Source: an uncultured Faecalibacterium sp. (GTDB taxonomy: Bacteria; Bacillota; Clostridia; Oscillospirales; Ruminococcaceae). Taken from it: a DNA stretch of 5,784 bases. This document shows, piece by piece, positions 4,861 through 5,784 of this stretch (its first letter is position 1; each line of letters opens with the position of its first letter). The notes beneath the pieces are model-generated. The model searched no databases. It saw only the letters and a list, made by a program, of their open reading frames with translations, and was not told where the DNA came from. The stretch is from the NCBI GenBank assembly GCA_937907025.1, contig CALESJ010000041.1:1-5784 (forward strand). The letters run 5' to 3'. The position numbers were made by a program, and so were the translations under genes.

Positions 4861-4909
4861 GACCCGTACCCCCAAGCAACCCCATAACCCAAAAGTAGAA
4901 CCAATACCC
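4861..4909 (+). other. C-rich, SD-less ferredoxin-hcp intergenic segment with a G-quadruplex motif on the minus strand
   Basis: Positions 4861-4910 contain 21 C but only 5 G. Four C-runs lie at 4863-4865, 4869-4873, 4880-4883 and 4888-4890, separated by 3, 6 and 4 bases. The complementary strand therefore fits the canonical G3+N1-7 quadruplex pattern. The transcript itself is C-rich and G-poor, like Rho-loading sites. No AGGAGG-like sequence precedes the hcp start. A regulatory function is inferred. Confidence 0.45.
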
Positions 4910-5784
4910 ATGGAACAGAAGATGTTTTGTTATCAGTGTCAGGAAACCGCCGGCTGCAAAGGCTGCACCATGGTGGGCGTCTGCGGCAAACAGCCCGACG
5001 TGGCCGCCATGCAGGACCTGCTGGTGTATGTGAGCAAGGGCATTTCCGCTGTGACCACCGCCCTGCGCAAGGAAGGCAAGCCGGTTTCGGCCGAGATCAA
5101 CCACCTCATCACCCTGAACCTGTTCACCACCATCACCAACGCCAACTTTGACAAGGAAGCCATCGTGGCCCGCATCCGCGCCACCCTGGACGCCAAGAAC
5201 GAACTGCTGGCACAGCTGGCCGACACCGCCGCCCTGCCCGAAGCCGCCCGCTGGAACGGGGAAGGGGACTGGGACGAAAAGGCCAAGCAGGTGGGCGTTC
5301 TCTCCACCGAGAACGAGGACATCCGCTCTCTGCGGGAACTCATCACCTACGGTCTGAAGGGCCTTTCCGCCTACTCCAAGCATGCCAACGCCCTGCTGCA
5401 GGACGACGCGGACGTGGATGCTTTCCTGCAGCGTGCCCTGGCCGCCACCTTGGATGACAGCCTGACCGCCGACGACCTGGTGGCCCTGACCCTGGAAACC
5501 GGCAAGTACGGCGTGCAGGGCATGGCGCTGCTGGACAAGGCCAACACCACCGCCTACGGCAACCCCGAGATCACCAAGGTCAACATCGGCGTGGGCAAGA
5601 ACCCCGGCATCCTGGTGTCCGGCCACGACCTGCGCGACCTGGAAATGCTGCTGGAGCAGACCCAGGGCACCGGCGTGGATGTGTACACCCACTCCGAGAT
5701 GCTGCCGGCCCACTATTACCCGGCTTTCAAGAAGTACCCCAACTTTGTGGGCAACTACGGCAACGCCTGGTGGAAGCAGAAGGA
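4910..5784 (+). CDS. hcp: Hydroxylamine reductase / hybrid cluster protein (partial, C terminus beyond the window)
   Basis: Hcp carries a hybrid iron-sulfur-oxygen cluster; it reduces hydroxylamine in vitro and acts as a nitric oxide reductase or in nitrosative defence in the cytoplasm. The first 291 residues of an expected 520-550 are present. The N terminus MFCYQCQETAGCKGC (5-19), then C25, gives ligands C7, C10, C19 and C25 with Cx2Cx8Cx5C spacing, matching the [4Fe-4S] form of strict anaerobes (class I type) rather than the enterobacterial [2Fe-2S] form. C16 is an extra Cys. H239 in LVSGHDL and E263 in THSEMLPAHYYP match the first two hybrid-cluster ligands (His244 and Glu268 of the Desulfovibrio protein). 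The remaining ligands lie past the edge. ATG 4910 is chosen because family members begin a few residues before FCYQC; ATG 4922 is the alternative, and neither has a clear ribosome site. It is third in the operon after the ferredoxin, its likely reductant. Confidence 0.95.
   Translation, partial: MEQKMFCYQCQETAGCKGCTMVGVCGKQPDVAAMQDLLVYVSKGISAVTTALRKEGKPVSAEINHLITLNLFTTITNANFDKEAIVARIRATLDAKNELLAQLADTAALPEAARWNGEGDWDEKAKQVGVLSTENEDIRSLRELITYGLKGLSAYSKHANALLQDDADVDAFLQRALAATLDDSLTADDLVALTLETGKYGVQGMALLDKANTTAYGNPEITKVNIGVGKNPGILVSGHDLRDLEMLLEQTQGTGVDVYTHSEMLPAHYYPAFKKYPNFVGNYGNAWWKQK

Noticed and set aside
4679..5713. Long minus-strand open frame of 344 codons opposite ferredoxin and hcp
   Set aside because: Its low-complexity G/V/Q/H-rich translation is typical of the antisense of GC-rich coding DNA. 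The plus strand carries clear ferredoxin and Hcp motifs, and no ribosome site supports the antisense frame.
1..5784. CRISPR array, tRNA, rRNA or phage module
   Set aside because: No regularly spaced identical repeats, no cloverleaf or rRNA-like segment, and no phage structural or recombinase gene could be seen anywhere in the window.

Overview
The right 5.6 kb of the window is GC-rich (roughly 55-60% by eye). Its genes carry strong AGGAGG-type ribosome binding sites. The gene set is an LplB-type sugar permease with a LacI regulator, an ECF sigma factor with a membrane partner, and a Crp/Fnr regulator facing a cupin, a ferredoxin and a class I-like hybrid cluster protein (Hcp). This suggests a strictly anaerobic Firmicute, most likely a gut Oscillospiraceae/Ruminococcaceae member such as a relative of Faecalibacterium, Gemmiger or Subdoligranulum. 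The taxon is inferred from gene content and composition, not from a marker gene.

Left edge (1-190): a strikingly AT-rich stretch. It holds a good leftward promoter and the first 18 codons of an unrecognised leftward gene. It abuts a sugar ABC permease gene (167-850, minus) that stops just after its EAA loop, so the window begins at a rearrangement or insertion junction.

851-1106: divergent control region between the broken permease and a complete LacI-family regulator (1107-2147, plus). It contains a consensus leftward promoter (TTGACA-17-TATAGT), a rightward TATAAT promoter, and repeated TTACGnTTTGTA-like elements spaced at near-integral helical turns. The lacI gene ends at a very strong intrinsic terminator.

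2207-3476: a two-gene operon with an ATGA overlap. It encodes an ECF-type sigma factor and a single-pass membrane protein with an extracytoplasmic domain, likely its anti-sigma partner or sensor. It is separated from the convergent Crp/Fnr gene by a 16-bp hairpin that can serve both strands.

3477-5784: a divergent redox/nitrosative-stress locus. The Crp/Fnr-type regulator (minus) faces a cupin - single-cluster ferredoxin - Hcp operon (plus, with Hcp running off the window). A perfect 14-bp palindrome within a 16-bp CRP-type site lies about 41 bp upstream of the predicted start of the cupin operon and just inside the regulator's own transcribed leader. This is what one would expect of an HcpR-like activator that also represses itself. 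Hcp has no visible Shine-Dalgarno sequence and is preceded by a C-rich tract whose complement is a canonical G-quadruplex motif.

The clearest less-described elements are the regulator/operator switch, the uncharacterised cupin tied to Hcp, and the C-rich hcp leader.
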